A stretch of DNA of 64,000 bases from Pseudomonas aylmerensis (GCF_001702265.1 NZ_MAUE01000045.1:457766-521765); one strand, 5' to 3'. Shown: positions 41,299 to 50,297, numbered from the stretch's first letter. The notes: generated by a model from the sequence alone, not told the origin. Numbers and translations are program-made.

Positions 41299-41859
41299 AT
41301 GACCGATTCCGCCAAGGCCAATGATCTGTTGGCCCAACTGCCCAAGGGCAAGGGACCGGCGCCGGTGCATCTGTGGAACCCGGATTTCTGCGGCGACATC
41401 GATATGCGCATCGCCCGCGATGGCACCTGGTTCTACCAGGGCACACCTATCGGGCGTAAGCCAATGGTCAAGTTGTTCTCCAACATCATCCGCCGCGATG
41501 GCGATGATTATTTCCTGGTCACCCCGGTGGAAAAGGTCGGCATCCGTGTCGATGACGCGCCGTTTGTGGCGGTGACCCTGGACGTGCAGGGGCAGGGCGA
41601 CAGCCAGGTGCTGCGCTTTACCACCAATGTCGATGAACTGATCGACGCCGGGCTTGAGCACCCTCTGCGGGTGGTCATCGACCCCGTCACCCAGGAACCT
41701 GCGCCGTATGTGCGGGTGCGCACCAACCTCGAAGCCCTGGTGCATCGCAACGTGTTCTACCAACTGGTGGAGCTGGCGGTGAGCCGTCCGATCAACGGTC
41801 AGAACTGGCTGGGCGTGTGGAGCGACGGGGTGTTTTTCCCGATTGGCCTGGAGCCCTGA
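41299..41859 (+). CDS. DUF1285 protein
   Basis: This 186-residue soluble product (PVHLWNPDFCGDIDMRIARDGTWFYQGTPIGR) belongs to the conserved DUF1285 family. No catalytic residues or signal peptide are visible. It probably forms a unit with the lipoprotein upstream. Function is unknown. Confidence 0.82.
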   Translation: MTDSAKANDLLAQLPKGKGPAPVHLWNPDFCGDIDMRIARDGTWFYQGTPIGRKPMVKLFSNIIRRDGDDYFLVTPVEKVGIRVDDAPFVAVTLDVQGQGDSQVLRFTTNVDELIDAGLEHPLRVVIDPVTQEPAPYVRVRTNLEALVHRNVFYQLVELAVSRPINGQNWLGVWSDGVFFPIGLEP

Positions 41860-41892
41860 GGGCGTTTTTCCCTTCCCCCTGAAATAATTCGC

Positions 41893-41945
41893 TTGCTGTG
41901 ATCGGGCGGTTTCGGTTATCAATTTGTACATGATTAGACATGTTC
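41893..41945 (+). promoter_or_regulatory. gntR promoter and start-overlapping inverted repeat
   Basis: TTGCTG at 41893 and TTATCA at 41916 are 17 bases apart. A start near 41928 would fall almost on the ATG at 41930. The sequence ACATGATTAGACATGT (41927-41942) is an inverted repeat, ACATG-N6-CATGT, across the start codon and could be an autoregulatory operator. Confidence 0.55.
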
Positions 41946-42643
41946 GATTTGATAAGAAAAAACGCGTCGTCGACGAGCTCATCCGCCGTATCGAGGGTGG
42001 GGTGATGGCCGACGGTTTCCTGCTGCCGGGCGAGCATCAATTGGCCGAGGAGTTTGCGGTCAGCCGAGGCACCCTGCGCGAAGCCCTGGCCGAACTCAAG
42101 CGGCGCAATTACATCGCCACCCAGAGCGGCGTCGGCTCCATCGTCACCTTTGACGGCATGGTGCTCGACCAGCGCAGCGGTTGGGCCCAGGCGTTGGCTG
42201 ACACCGGCGCGCTGGTGACCACCGACATTTTGCGCCTGGAAGCGGTCACCCGCCCGGACCTGCTCAGCCGTTTCGGCACTGACCAATTCATCGCCCTCGA
42301 CCGCCGCCGGCGTACCACCGATGGCACAGCCGTGTCGCTGGAGCGCTCGCTGATGCCTGCTGCCGGTGGCCTCGACAGCCTGCCGCGTGTGGGGCTGATC
42401 GACAACTCCCTGACCATCACCCTGGCCGCCTACGGCTATGTGGGCGCCGAAGGTGACCAGTGGATCGGCGCCGAGCCCTTGAGCGATGAAGACGCCGAGT
42501 TGCTCGGCCGTCCAGCCGGCAGCGTGTTTCTCAAGGCCTCGCGTACCACTTATGACCGTCGCGAACGTTTCATGGAGTACGTCGAAAGTTTGCTCGACCC
42601 TGTGCACTTTCGCCTGCACCTGCAGTTCGGAGCGTCGAAATGA
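41930..42643 (+). CDS. GntR/UTRA-family transcriptional regulator
   Basis: The 237-residue product has a winged helix-turn-helix at about 10-75 (LAEEFAVSRGTLREALAELK) and a UTRA/HutC-type ligand domain after it. It opens an operon with an ADP-ribosylglycohydrolase-family enzyme, an NCS1 permease and a PfkB kinase, so it should sense that pathway's substrate. The start codon lies inside an inverted repeat and has no ribosome site. It overlaps the next gene by 4 bases. Confidence 0.87.
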   Translation: MIRHVRFDKKKRVVDELIRRIEGGVMADGFLLPGEHQLAEEFAVSRGTLREALAELKRRNYIATQSGVGSIVTFDGMVLDQRSGWAQALADTGALVTTDILRLEAVTRPDLLSRFGTDQFIALDRRRRTTDGTAVSLERSLMPAAGGLDSLPRVGLIDNSLTITLAAYGYVGAEGDQWIGAEPLSDEDAELLGRPAGSVFLKASRTTYDRRERFMEYVESLLDPVHFRLHLQFGASK

Positions 42644-43641
42644 CCCGGCAAAATCGCGCCCTCGGCGCTTTCTACGGCCTGGCGTTGGGCGATGCCCTGG
42701 GCATGCCCACTCAATCCTTGAGCCGCGAGCAGGTCCGTGCGCGTTTCGGTGCCATTACCGGCCTGGAAGACGCCGACGCCGATCAGCCCATCGCCCCCAA
42801 CATGCCGGCCGGCTCCATCACCGATGACACCGAGCAGGCGATCCTGGTCGGCGATTTGCTGGTCGAAGGGCAGGGCAGCATCGAGCCGACCGTGCTCGCC
42901 CAACGCCTGATCGACTGGGAAGCGGTGATGCGTGCCAAGGGTTCGCAGGATCTGCTCGGGCCGTCCACCAAGCGCGCCATCGACATGATCCTCGCCGGCC
43001 ACACCCCGGAAGAATCCGGGCGCTATGGCACCACCAACGGCGCAGCGATGCGCATCACGCCGGTGGGCATTGCCGCCGACGTCAGTGATCCGCTGCAGTT
43101 CATCCAGGCGGTGATCCAGGCTTGCCAGGTGACCCATAACACCACGCTGGGCATCTCCAGCGCGGCGGCAGTCGCGGCGGTAGTCTCGGCAGGCATCAAT
43201 GGCGTGGACCTCGGTGAAGCGCTGAACATCGGCACGCAGATCGCCCAGCAGGCGGAAAGCCATGGTCACTGGGTGGCCGGCGGACGGATTTCTACGCGCA
43301 TCAGTTGGGCGCGAACCCTGAGCGTCGGCAGCGGCGACAAGGCCCTGTTTGCCGAGCTGCTGTATGAATTGATCGGCACCTCCGTGGCTTCCCAGGAGTC
43401 CGTGGTGGTGTCGTTTGCCCTCGCCCAGCAAGTGGCGGTGGGTGAGTTGGATGCCTTCGAGGCGCTGTGCCTGGCCGCCAGCCTTGGCGGAGACACCGAC
43501 ACCATCGCCGCAATCCTCGGCGCCATGCTCGGCGCCTGCCTGGGCCTGCAGTGCTGGCCTGAAGCGATGATCGAACAGGTCAAGCAGGTCAATGGCCTGG
43601 ATTTGCAGCCGTTGGTCGCGGGGCTGCTTACATTGCGCTGA
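42640..43641 (+). CDS. ADP-ribosylglycohydrolase-family enzyme
   Basis: The 333-residue product has the complete metal-binding set of this family: GDALGMPTQ at the start, SITDDTEQAILVGD in the middle, and GGDTDTIAAILGAM at the C-terminus. Family members cleave ADP-ribose from proteins or hydrolyse related N-glycosidic bonds. In a catabolic operon with a nucleobase-type permease and a sugar kinase, a nucleoside-like substrate is more likely. The start overlaps the gntR stop. The E. coli yeg genes hold a comparable set (YegU). Confidence 0.87.
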   Translation: MTRQNRALGAFYGLALGDALGMPTQSLSREQVRARFGAITGLEDADADQPIAPNMPAGSITDDTEQAILVGDLLVEGQGSIEPTVLAQRLIDWEAVMRAKGSQDLLGPSTKRAIDMILAGHTPEESGRYGTTNGAAMRITPVGIAADVSDPLQFIQAVIQACQVTHNTTLGISSAAAVAAVVSAGINGVDLGEALNIGTQIAQQAESHGHWVAGGRISTRISWARTLSVGSGDKALFAELLYELIGTSVASQESVVVSFALAQQVAVGELDAFEALCLAASLGGDTDTIAAILGAMLGACLGLQCWPEAMIEQVKQVNGLDLQPLVAGLLTLR

Positions 43642-43643
43642 AC

Positions 43644-43675
43644 CCTGTAGGCGTGCCCCCCGGCTCCTACACAGG
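43644..43675. repeat. TAGGAGCCGGC-family short inverted repeat
   Basis: CCTGTAGG and CCTACACAGG arms flank GCGTGCCCCCCGGCT. The same family appears at 61875. Confidence 0.5.
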
Positions 43676-43755
43676 TCGCGTCGAGTCAGGATGACCGGTT
43701 AAAGCTTTGATTCTCTGCCACAACCACAACAATACAGGCACCAGGAGCACCCCTC

Positions 43756-45222
43756 ATGAGCAGCACTTCTTCCGGCCAAAGTGCCGGGCAATTGGAAACA
43801 CGCGGTATCGAACCGGTCCCTGAAGGCGAGTGCAACGGCCATCCGCTGCAACTGTTCTGGGTGTGGTTTGCGGCCAATATCAGCATCCTCGGCTTGCCGC
43901 TGGGCGCGACCCTGGTAGCGTTTCGCGGCCTGGCGATCTGGCAGGCGATCATCGTCGCGATCCTCGGCGCCGCCGGCTCTTTCGCGGTGGTGGGCATCAT
44001 CTCGATTGCCGGCCGACGTGGCCGTGCGCCGAGCCTGACGCTGTCCCGCGCAATCTTCGGGGTACGCGGCAACATCGGGCCGACGCTGGTCTCGCTGATG
44101 TCGCGCCTGGGCTGGGAAACCGTCAACACCACCACCGCCGCCTTCGTGTTGCTGTCGTTGTGTTCGATCCTGTTCGGCTCGCCGGTCGAGGCCAAGAGCG
44201 CGCCGCTGCTGACGCTGATCTTCATCGCCATTTTCGTGCTGCTGACCCTGTCCGTTTCCGGCCTCGGCCACGCGACCTTGCTGGTGATCCAGAAATGGTC
44301 GACCTACGTGTTCGGCGCATTGAACATCCTGGTCGGCGGTTTCCTCTGCGCCACCATCGACTGGAGCGCGGTGTTCAACGCCACCCCGGCGCCGTTGAGC
44401 GCGATGATCATCGGTATCGGCACCATGGCGGCGGGTACCGGGATCGGTTGGGCCAACGCCGGTGCGGACATGTCGCGCTACCAGCACCGCAGCGTCAAGG
44501 CCGTGCGCCTGGTGGCGTCCGCCGCGTTCGGTGCGGGCATTCCGCTGGTGCTGCTGATCACCCTCGGCGGCCTGCTGTCGGTGGGCAACAACGACCTGGC
44601 GTCGGCGACTGACCCGATCATCGCGATCCGCGACATGCTGCCGACCTGGATGGCCGTGCCGTACCTGATCACCGCCTTCGGTGGGCTGCTGCTGTCGAAC
44701 AACTTGTCGGTGTACTCGGCCGGCCTCACCACCTTGACCCTCGGCTTGAAGGTCAAACGTGTGCACGCGGTGATCGTCGATATCGTGGCAATCTTCGCCG
44801 GTTCCATCTACTTCATGCTGATCGCCGACAGTTTCTACGGCCCGTTCATCACCTTCATCTCGTTGCTCGCGGTACCGATCACCGCGTGGGTCGGGATCTT
44901 CGTGGTCGACCTGATCCACCGTCACTACTACAGCCCCAAGGACCTGCTCGACGTCAGCCCCAGCAGCGCCTATTGGTACCGTGGCGGGGTTGAGTGGCGC
45001 GCGTTTGGCGCCTGGGCCGTGGCGATCGTGCTCGGCTTCAGCTTCACCACCATCGGCACCACTGCCGAAAACATCTGGTTCGCCGGGCCGTTGTCCGACT
45101 CCTGGCTGGGCCACAACGGCCTGGGCTGGATTGTCACCTTCCTGGTGGCCGGCGGGATTTATGCGCTGCTGGGTGGCGCGGCTGACCGTCGTCCGGCTTT
45201 AGTCGAGAGTCACAATGTCTAG
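43756..45222 (+). CDS. NCS1-family permease (cytosine/purine/nucleoside type)
   Basis: This 488-residue inner-membrane transporter has about 12 predicted helices. Its N-terminal block (HPLQLFWVWFAANISILGLP) and the RAIFGVRGNIGPTLVSL segment are typical of the NCS1 nucleobase:cation symporters such as CodB. The ribosome site is AGGAG 12 bases before the ATG. Its substrate probably is the base or nucleoside handled by the enzymes encoded either side of it. Confidence 0.87.
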   Translation: MSSTSSGQSAGQLETRGIEPVPEGECNGHPLQLFWVWFAANISILGLPLGATLVAFRGLAIWQAIIVAILGAAGSFAVVGIISIAGRRGRAPSLTLSRAIFGVRGNIGPTLVSLMSRLGWETVNTTTAAFVLLSLCSILFGSPVEAKSAPLLTLIFIAIFVLLTLSVSGLGHATLLVIQKWSTYVFGALNILVGGFLCATIDWSAVFNATPAPLSAMIIGIGTMAAGTGIGWANAGADMSRYQHRSVKAVRLVASAAFGAGIPLVLLITLGGLLSVGNNDLASATDPIIAIRDMLPTWMAVPYLITAFGGLLLSNNLSVYSAGLTTLTLGLKVKRVHAVIVDIVAIFAGSIYFMLIADSFYGPFITFISLLAVPITAWVGIFVVDLIHRHYYSPKDLLDVSPSSAYWYRGGVEWRAFGAWAVAIVLGFSFTTIGTTAENIWFAGPLSDSWLGHNGLGWIVTFLVAGGIYALLGGAADRRPALVESHNV

Positions 45223-46132
45223 ATTGCTGCACACCGGCCAGGTCATCGTTGACCTGGTCATGGCCCTCGACACCCTGCCCGCGACCGGCGGCGACGTGCT
45301 GGCGCAGTCGGCCAGCTTCGAAGCCGGCGGTGGTTTCAACGTGATGGCCGCCGCGCGCCGCAATGGGTTGCCGGTGGTGTACCTCGGGCGCCATGGCCGC
45401 GGGCGCTTCGGTGACCTGGCTCGTGCGGCCATGCAGGCCGAAGGCGTGGAAATCGCCCAGGCGGCCAGTGACGACAAGGACACCGGCCTGTGTGTGTCGC
45501 TGACCGAAGCCACCACCGAGCGCACCTTCATTTCCCACATCGGCGCAGAAGGCGACTTGACGGCCGAGGACTTGGCAGGCGTCGTGCCACGGGCAGACGA
45601 CTATGTGTACGTCAGCGGCTACAGCCTGTTGCTCGAGGGCAAGGCGCAGGCGTTACTCGATTGGCTGCTGGCGCTGCCGCGCGCTATACCCGTGGTGTTC
45701 GACCCGGGCCCCTTGGTCAAGGCGCCGGACTCGGCGTTGATGGTTGCCTTGCTGCCGCGTATCGATATCTGGACCAGCAACGGCCCGGAGGCGCTCGCGT
45801 TTACCGGTGCCACGACGCTCGCCGATGCGCTGCTCGCACTCACTCGACATTTGCCTGCCGAGGCCTTGTTGGTGGTGCGCGACGGTCCGCAGGGTTGCTG
45901 GGTCAGTCGTCGGGGCAAGGCTGAGCATGTGCCGGGTTTCAAGGTCCAGGCGGTCGACAGCAACGGTGCGGGCGATGCCCATGCCGGGGTATTCCTGGCC
46001 GGTTTGGCCAGCGGCTTGCAACCGGCCCAGGCAGCCCGTCGCGCCAACGCCGCCGCTGCCCTGGCGGTCACGCGCTGGGGCCCGGCGACTTCGCCAGGGG
46101 CTGCCGAAGTGGACGCGTTGTTGGCAGAATAG
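45215..46132 (+). CDS. PfkB-family carbohydrate/nucleoside kinase
   Basis: The 305-residue product is a ribokinase-fold kinase. The N-terminal GGDVLAQSASFEAGGGFNVM pattern binds sugar, and the C-terminal NGAGDAHAGVFLAGLASG contains the catalytic Asp of the GAGD motif. It overlaps the permease by 8 bases and ends the operon. YegV is the comparable E. coli kinase. The substrate is unknown. Confidence 0.88.
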   Translation: MSRLLHTGQVIVDLVMALDTLPATGGDVLAQSASFEAGGGFNVMAAARRNGLPVVYLGRHGRGRFGDLARAAMQAEGVEIAQAASDDKDTGLCVSLTEATTERTFISHIGAEGDLTAEDLAGVVPRADDYVYVSGYSLLLEGKAQALLDWLLALPRAIPVVFDPGPLVKAPDSALMVALLPRIDIWTSNGPEALAFTGATTLADALLALTRHLPAEALLVVRDGPQGCWVSRRGKAEHVPGFKVQAVDSNGAGDAHAGVFLAGLASGLQPAQAARRANAAAALAVTRWGPATSPGAAEVDALLAE

Positions 46133-46156
46133 GGGCACTCAGTACGGAGCCGTCCC

Positions 46157-46885
46157 ATGACCCAGAACATCTACGACACGCCGGCCTTCTTCGAGGGCTA
46201 CAGCAAAATGAGCCGCTCGGTGGAGGGCCTCGCCGGCGCGCCCGAGTGGCCCGCCTTGCAGGCCTTGCTGCCGCCGATGTCCGGTTTGAACGTGGTTGAC
46301 CTGGGCTGCGGTTATGGCTGGTTCAGTCGCTGGGCCCAGGAGCAGGGCGCCGCACAGGTGCTCGGCCTGGATGTGTCGCACAAGATGCTGGCGCGGGCCC
46401 GGGCGATGACCTCGGCGCCGACCGTCACCTACGCCATCGCCGACCTGGAACAACTCGACCTGCCGGCGGGCACATTCGAGTTGGCCTACAGCTCCTTGGC
46501 GTTCCATTACATCGTCGACCTCAAGCGATTGTTCCAGACCCTCCATCAAGCGCTGGTGTCGGGTGGGCGGCTGGTGTTTTCCATCGAGCACCCGATCTTC
46601 ATGGCGCCGCGCAACCCAGGCTGGCAGGTCGATGCTCAGGGTCGCAAAAGCTGGCCGGTGGACAGTTACCAATTAGAGGGGCCACGGGTGACGAATTGGT
46701 TGGCCGAGGGCGTGATCAAGCAGCACCGTACCTTGGGCACGTTGCTCAATATGCTGATCCAGACGGGGTTCACGCTGAGCCATGTGCAGGAGTGGGGGCC
46801 GAGCGAAGCCGACCTCAAGGCCCTGCCAGCGTTGGCAGAAGAGCAAGAGCGTCCGATGATGCTGCTGGTCTCGGCGCATCGCTGA
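46157..46885 (+). CDS. class I SAM-dependent methyltransferase
   Basis: The 242-residue product has the SAM-binding motif VVDLGCGYGWFSRWAQEQGA, then GLDVSHKML and ADLEQLDLPAGTFELAYSSL, as in small-molecule methyltransferases. It is 24 bases after the kinase and may be part of the same transcript. The substrate cannot be told from sequence. Confidence 0.82.
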   Translation: MTQNIYDTPAFFEGYSKMSRSVEGLAGAPEWPALQALLPPMSGLNVVDLGCGYGWFSRWAQEQGAAQVLGLDVSHKMLARARAMTSAPTVTYAIADLEQLDLPAGTFELAYSSLAFHYIVDLKRLFQTLHQALVSGGRLVFSIEHPIFMAPRNPGWQVDAQGRKSWPVDSYQLEGPRVTNWLAEGVIKQHRTLGTLLNMLIQTGFTLSHVQEWGPSEADLKALPALAEEQERPMMLLVSAHR

Positions 46886-46920
46886 TTGGCGACATCGCGA
46901 AAAAAAATATGTGGGCGAGT

Positions 46921-46979
46921 GGTGGCGAGGGAGCTTGCTACGGTTCGACAGCGCAGCCGGAGCAAACTCCCTCACCACA
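46921..46979. repeat. inverted repeat of a different REP family
   Basis: GGTGGCGAGGGAGCTTGCT faces AGCAAACTCCCTCACCAC. The GCGAGGGAGCTTGCT core is another well-known P. fluorescens REP type, unlike the GTGGGAGC pairs elsewhere in the window. Confidence 0.7.
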
Positions 46980-47016
46980 GCCCGGAATGGGTTTTGAAAT
47001 GTGGGGAAGACTGGCG

Positions 47017-47397
47017 TCAGCCAGCCTTTCGCAGCGCTTCAATCAGTTGATCCTTGCGCATGTTCGAGCGGCCCGGAATGGCCCTGGCCCGCGCTTCCTG
47101 CAGCAAGCTCTGCTTGGTTTGCGTCGCCAATGAGGCCCGGCTGTTGCGCGCATGGCCGTCACGGCTGGCCACGGCACGCTTGGCCGAGTCGCTGCGGGCC
47201 TGGGACTTTTCCTGCGGGGCTTTACGCTGACCCGAGCCACCGGCCTTTTCGCCACCGCCAGACTGCTTGTTGACGGTAGCCCAGGCGCGGGCCTCAGCTT
47301 CATCCTTGGGTACGCCCTGGTGCTCGTAACTCTGTTCGATACGGGCAGCCTTGCGCTTCTGTGCGGCGGTGTATTTGGCTTTGCTTCCTAGAGGCAT
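47017..47397 (-). CDS. small basic protein with Rho-N/SAP-like C-terminus
   Basis: The 126-residue product starts MPLGSKAKYTAAQKRKAARI. Its middle is Gly/Lys/Ser-rich and probably disordered, and it ends RSNMRKDQLIEALRKAG, like a Rho-N or SAP-type nucleic-acid-binding helix unit. It resembles proteins annotated as plasmid stabilisation proteins, which is a naming habit rather than shown function. It is the last of three small minus-strand genes. Confidence 0.72.
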   Translation of the reverse strand: MPLGSKAKYTAAQKRKAARIEQSYEHQGVPKDEAEARAWATVNKQSGGGEKAGGSGQRKAPQEKSQARSDSAKRAVASRDGHARNSRASLATQTKQSLLQEARARAIPGRSNMRKDQLIEALRKAG

Positions 47398-47447
47398 TGC
47401 GATACTCCCACTGGCCCTGTCGCCAGGGCCAGACCAGACAAAATGGA

Positions 47448-47714
47448 TTACTGAGGGCTTTCACTTTCAAGCTTGCGGGCCTCGTCGACACCGGAGGCGG
47501 TCAGCTTGATCGGCAGGTTCAACGAGTATTCACCGGCGTCGTCGGTGGTCACATGCCCATCCTTGATCAGCCCGCGGTCCTGGAGGAACGCCAAGACACT
47601 GGCCACCACCTTTTCGCCGCGGTAGTTATCCAGCACCTCCTTGCCCAGGCCGTTCGGGTGGGCGTGCAACAGGCGGGTGAGGACTTCTTTTTCAAGGTTT
47701 CTATCGACGTTCAT
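47448..47714 (-). CDS. hypothetical 88-residue protein
   Basis: The product (MNVDRNLEKEVLTRLLHAHP...) is acidic and looks like a small winged-helix unit (GLGKEVLDNYRGEKVVASVLAFLQDRGLI). No signal peptide. I do not recognise a named family. It lies between the genes at 47017 and 47766 on the same strand. Confidence 0.7.
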   Translation of the reverse strand: MNVDRNLEKEVLTRLLHAHPNGLGKEVLDNYRGEKVVASVLAFLQDRGLIKDGHVTTDDAGEYSLNLPIKLTASGVDEARKLESESPQ

Positions 47715-47765
47715 GCGTACCTCTTCACTGGGAAATGATCGGGTGTTGGTGTTGCTATCGATCCA

Positions 47766-48110
47766 TCAAGGCGCAGGCTGTTTCGGCGCGCCAGGCACGT
47801 TCGAGTCGTCGCCTTTGTTGATGTTGGGTTGATTGATCGCGGGGCCCATCTTGCCATTGCCGACGGCGGCCGGAGCCTGGCGTTGGGTGTCGTTGCCCTG
47901 GGTGCGCGGGTCTGCGCCTGGCTGGATGATCGCGCCGCCGTTGGTGTCCATGCCGGTGCCCATCGAGTCCTGGGACTCCTGGGTGGCAGGGTTTGGCGAG
48001 CTACCGGCCGGGTCAGTCTTGCCGGTGGACGAGGTGGCAGCGAAGGCGCCCAGCGATGTGGCAGACAACAGGCCGGTGAGGGCGAGGGCGGCAAACTTGG
48101 AATTCTTCAT
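47766..48110 (-). CDS. small exported Asn/Gln/Pro-rich protein
   Basis: The 114-residue product has a signal peptide (MKNSKFAALALTGLLSATSL, cleaved likely after AFA) and a disordered mature part rich in Asn, Gln, Pro, Gly and Thr (GNDTQRQAPAAVGNGKMGPA). No cysteine and no known domain. It may be a periplasmic stress-type protein but there is no sequence proof. Confidence 0.7.
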   Translation of the reverse strand: MKNSKFAALALTGLLSATSLGAFAATSSTGKTDPAGSSPNPATQESQDSMGTGMDTNGGAIIQPGADPRTQGNDTQRQAPAAVGNGKMGPAINQPNINKGDDSNVPGAPKQPAP

Positions 48111-48195
48111 GAGGGTGTCTCCATATGATTAATGTCCTTACCCTCTATTGGTCCGCCCGGCTTCGGCGTTCGTGCCTTGATGGCGACGAACGGTA

Positions 48196-49392
48196 TTAGC
48201 CCACCTGTAAGATTTTGTGTGTCGAGAGCCTGCGCGCGATCAGGCGGGCCACGGTGATCATCCAGTTCAGTGCGGCGATGGCCAGCACGCAGAGCATCAG
48301 GGTCGACAGGCCGTACTCGACGATGATCTTGCCCGCCAGCAGCGGAAAGCCAAACACGCCGACGAAGTACCCGAGGCTGAACAACAGCAGGGCCTGGGAC
48401 GTGGTGCCGGGTGGTGCTTCATTGGCCACCAGCCCGTTGATCACCGAGTACGTCAGGCCGTAACCCACGCCCAACGTGGCAGCCGCGAGCAGGTAGCTGA
48501 GGTTGCCGTTCACCCCAAAAGCAAACAGGGCGATCGACCCGAGCATCAACCCGGACAACACGCAGGCGGCACGGTAGGCGTCGCGCTTGACCACGAAGCC
48601 GGCGATCAACAGCCGGCTGGTAATGGCGGCACTCAGGAACCCGCCGAAGAACAGCGAATAGTCCAGGCCATGCGCGGCTGCGTAGCTGGTCTGGAACGAT
48701 GAAAGCCCACCAAATACGCACCCTCCCAAGCCGACCATCAGGATGGCGAACGCCGCCCTGGAAGACAGCACTCTGCGGCTGGCAGCCCAGGAAATACGGG
48801 CGGCCGGCACGTTCGTGTGATGCTTGAGCCGAGCGCCCATACGCCAGAACATCACCACACCGGCGAGGCTGGCCAGCCCGGCAATATAGAACGCGCTGGT
48901 CAGGGGCAGGTCCAGCGCGCTGGCGGCCCGCCCGAGCAGGGGGCCGGAGCCGATCCCACTCAGCATGCTGCCCGACAGCAGCGCAAAGTACTTGGCTCGC
49001 TGGCGTGGTTCTACCAGCAAGGTCACGATGATCGGCCCCAGTGTGTAGAACACGCCCCAACCCAATCCCAGGGCCAGCCCGCACACCATCAAGCCTTGGC
49101 CAAACCCGGGCACCAGGGCAAAACCCAGGCACGCCACCACCAGCAACACGCCCATCCCGGCAATCGCCCGGGCCGCGCCCAGCGCATCGGCCAAATGCCC
49201 GGAGAGCACCACGGCCACGAAGGTGCTGAGCATCGCCATGGAAATCACGCTGCCGGCATCATGGTCGTTGCCGCCACGCGCGTGAATCAGCAGCGACAGC
49301 AAAAACGTTGAACCGTAGGACAGGGACAGCAGGAAGCTGGCAAGGCAGAACAGCGCGAAAGTCTTCGCGCCCACCGGCGGAGTGGCGTGCAT
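48196..49392 (-). CDS. MFS transporter
   Basis: The 398-residue product (MHATPPVGAKTFALFCLASF) has about 12 hydrophobic helices in two halves, with a short cytoplasmic loop between them. The YGSTFLLSLLIHARGGNDHD region and SVINGLVANEAPPGTTSQAL are typical of drug/metabolite MFS members. Substrate unknown. A TTG two codons earlier is an alternative start. It is a single gene, divergent from the GNAT gene. Confidence 0.84.
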   Translation of the reverse strand: MHATPPVGAKTFALFCLASFLLSLSYGSTFLLSLLIHARGGNDHDAGSVISMAMLSTFVAVVLSGHLADALGAARAIAGMGVLLVVACLGFALVPGFGQGLMVCGLALGLGWGVFYTLGPIIVTLLVEPRQRAKYFALLSGSMLSGIGSGPLLGRAASALDLPLTSAFYIAGLASLAGVVMFWRMGARLKHHTNVPAARISWAASRRVLSSRAAFAILMVGLGGCVFGGLSSFQTSYAAAHGLDYSLFFGGFLSAAITSRLLIAGFVVKRDAYRAACVLSGLMLGSIALFAFGVNGNLSYLLAAATLGVGYGLTYSVINGLVANEAPPGTTSQALLLFSLGYFVGVFGFPLLAGKIIVEYGLSTLMLCVLAIAALNWMITVARLIARRLSTHKILQVG

Positions 49393-49581
49393 GGGCAAGT
49401 CTCGAATCGTTGGCGTTATGCCGACTGTTTACCATGGGCGGCCACGGCGATTGTTCTGTGGTTGGTGGTGCTCGGATCACTGCGCGACGGAGTAAAGCAC
49501 CCGCACCCTCTCGAAATTGCACTGCAACTCGTCATGAAAGCGTCTTAGTATGTGTGCTTTGAAATTGCCCAAGGCTCGCCC

Positions 49582-50061
49582 ATGACCATCGAGATTCGCC
49601 CCGCCGTGCCCAGCGATGCTGCGCAGATCCTGACTTTCATCACCGAGCTTGCCGAGTACGAGAAGGCCCGGCATGAAGTGATCGCCAGTGTCGCGGACAT
49701 CGAGCGCAGCCTGTTCAGCGAGGGCGCGACCGCCCATGGCCTGATCTGCTTGCGGGACGGCTTGCCGATCGGTTTTGCCGTGTTCTTTTTCAGTTACTCC
49801 ACGTGGCTGGGCAGCAACTGCCTGTACCTCGAAGACCTGTACATCAACCCCGAGCAACGCGGCGGTGGCGCCGGCAAGAAGCTCTTGCGGCATTTGGCCA
49901 AGATCGCTTGTGACAACGGCTGCGGCCGTTTCGAGTGGAGCGTGCTGGACTGGAATGAGCCGGCGATTGCCTTCTACAAATCCATCGGCGCCCAGCCGCA
50001 GGAAGAGTGGGTTCGCTACCGCATGGAAGGCGATGCGCTGCGCGACTTTGCCCTCGGCTAG
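49582..50061 (+). CDS. GNAT-family N-acetyltransferase
   Basis: The 159-residue product has the acetyl-CoA-binding motif YLEDLYINPEQRGGGAGKKL and the later DWNEPAIAFYKSIGAQPQEE. Its size and style resemble the diamine (spermidine/spermine) acetyltransferase branch. The acceptor is not certain. The ATG at 49582 gives MTIEIRPAVPSDA. Confidence 0.85.
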   Translation: MTIEIRPAVPSDAAQILTFITELAEYEKARHEVIASVADIERSLFSEGATAHGLICLRDGLPIGFAVFFFSYSTWLGSNCLYLEDLYINPEQRGGGAGKKLLRHLAKIACDNGCGRFEWSVLDWNEPAIAFYKSIGAQPQEEWVRYRMEGDALRDFALG

Positions 50062-50093
50062 TCCCCCAGCCTGTAGACACTGAAGATCAACAG

Positions 50094-50180
50094 GTGGGAG
50101 CGGGCTTGCTCGCGAATGCGCTGGATCAGTCAACTCATGTGTGACTGGCCACGGCATTCGCAAGCAAGCCTGCTCCCACA
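50094..50180. repeat. REP pair (REPIN) with T-run
   Basis: Arms GTGGGAGCGGGCTTGCTCGC and GCAAGCAAGCCTGCTCCCAC are followed by seven T at 50181, so it may also terminate the GNAT transcript. Confidence 0.88.
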
Positions 50181-50297
50181 TTTTTTTGATTTTTGCTCAC
50201 TATATGGGATGCAAATTTATATATTGAGATATTTCAAAAGATGGGTTTATAGTCGCCTGCATCAGCACTCACTACCAAAAATAAAACAGGTGAAGCG
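50181..50297 (+). promoter_or_regulatory. AT-rich promoter region of the arabinose-type operon
   Basis: This stretch ahead of the SDR gene is much richer in A and T than its surroundings, with TATAT and TTTATATATT elements that could hold the promoter and an IclR operator. No exact site is assigned. Confidence 0.45.

Noticed and set aside
43699..45114. A 471-residue open frame opposite the NCS1 permease
   Set aside because: Shadow frame; the plus strand gives a typical multi-helix permease with a ribosome site.
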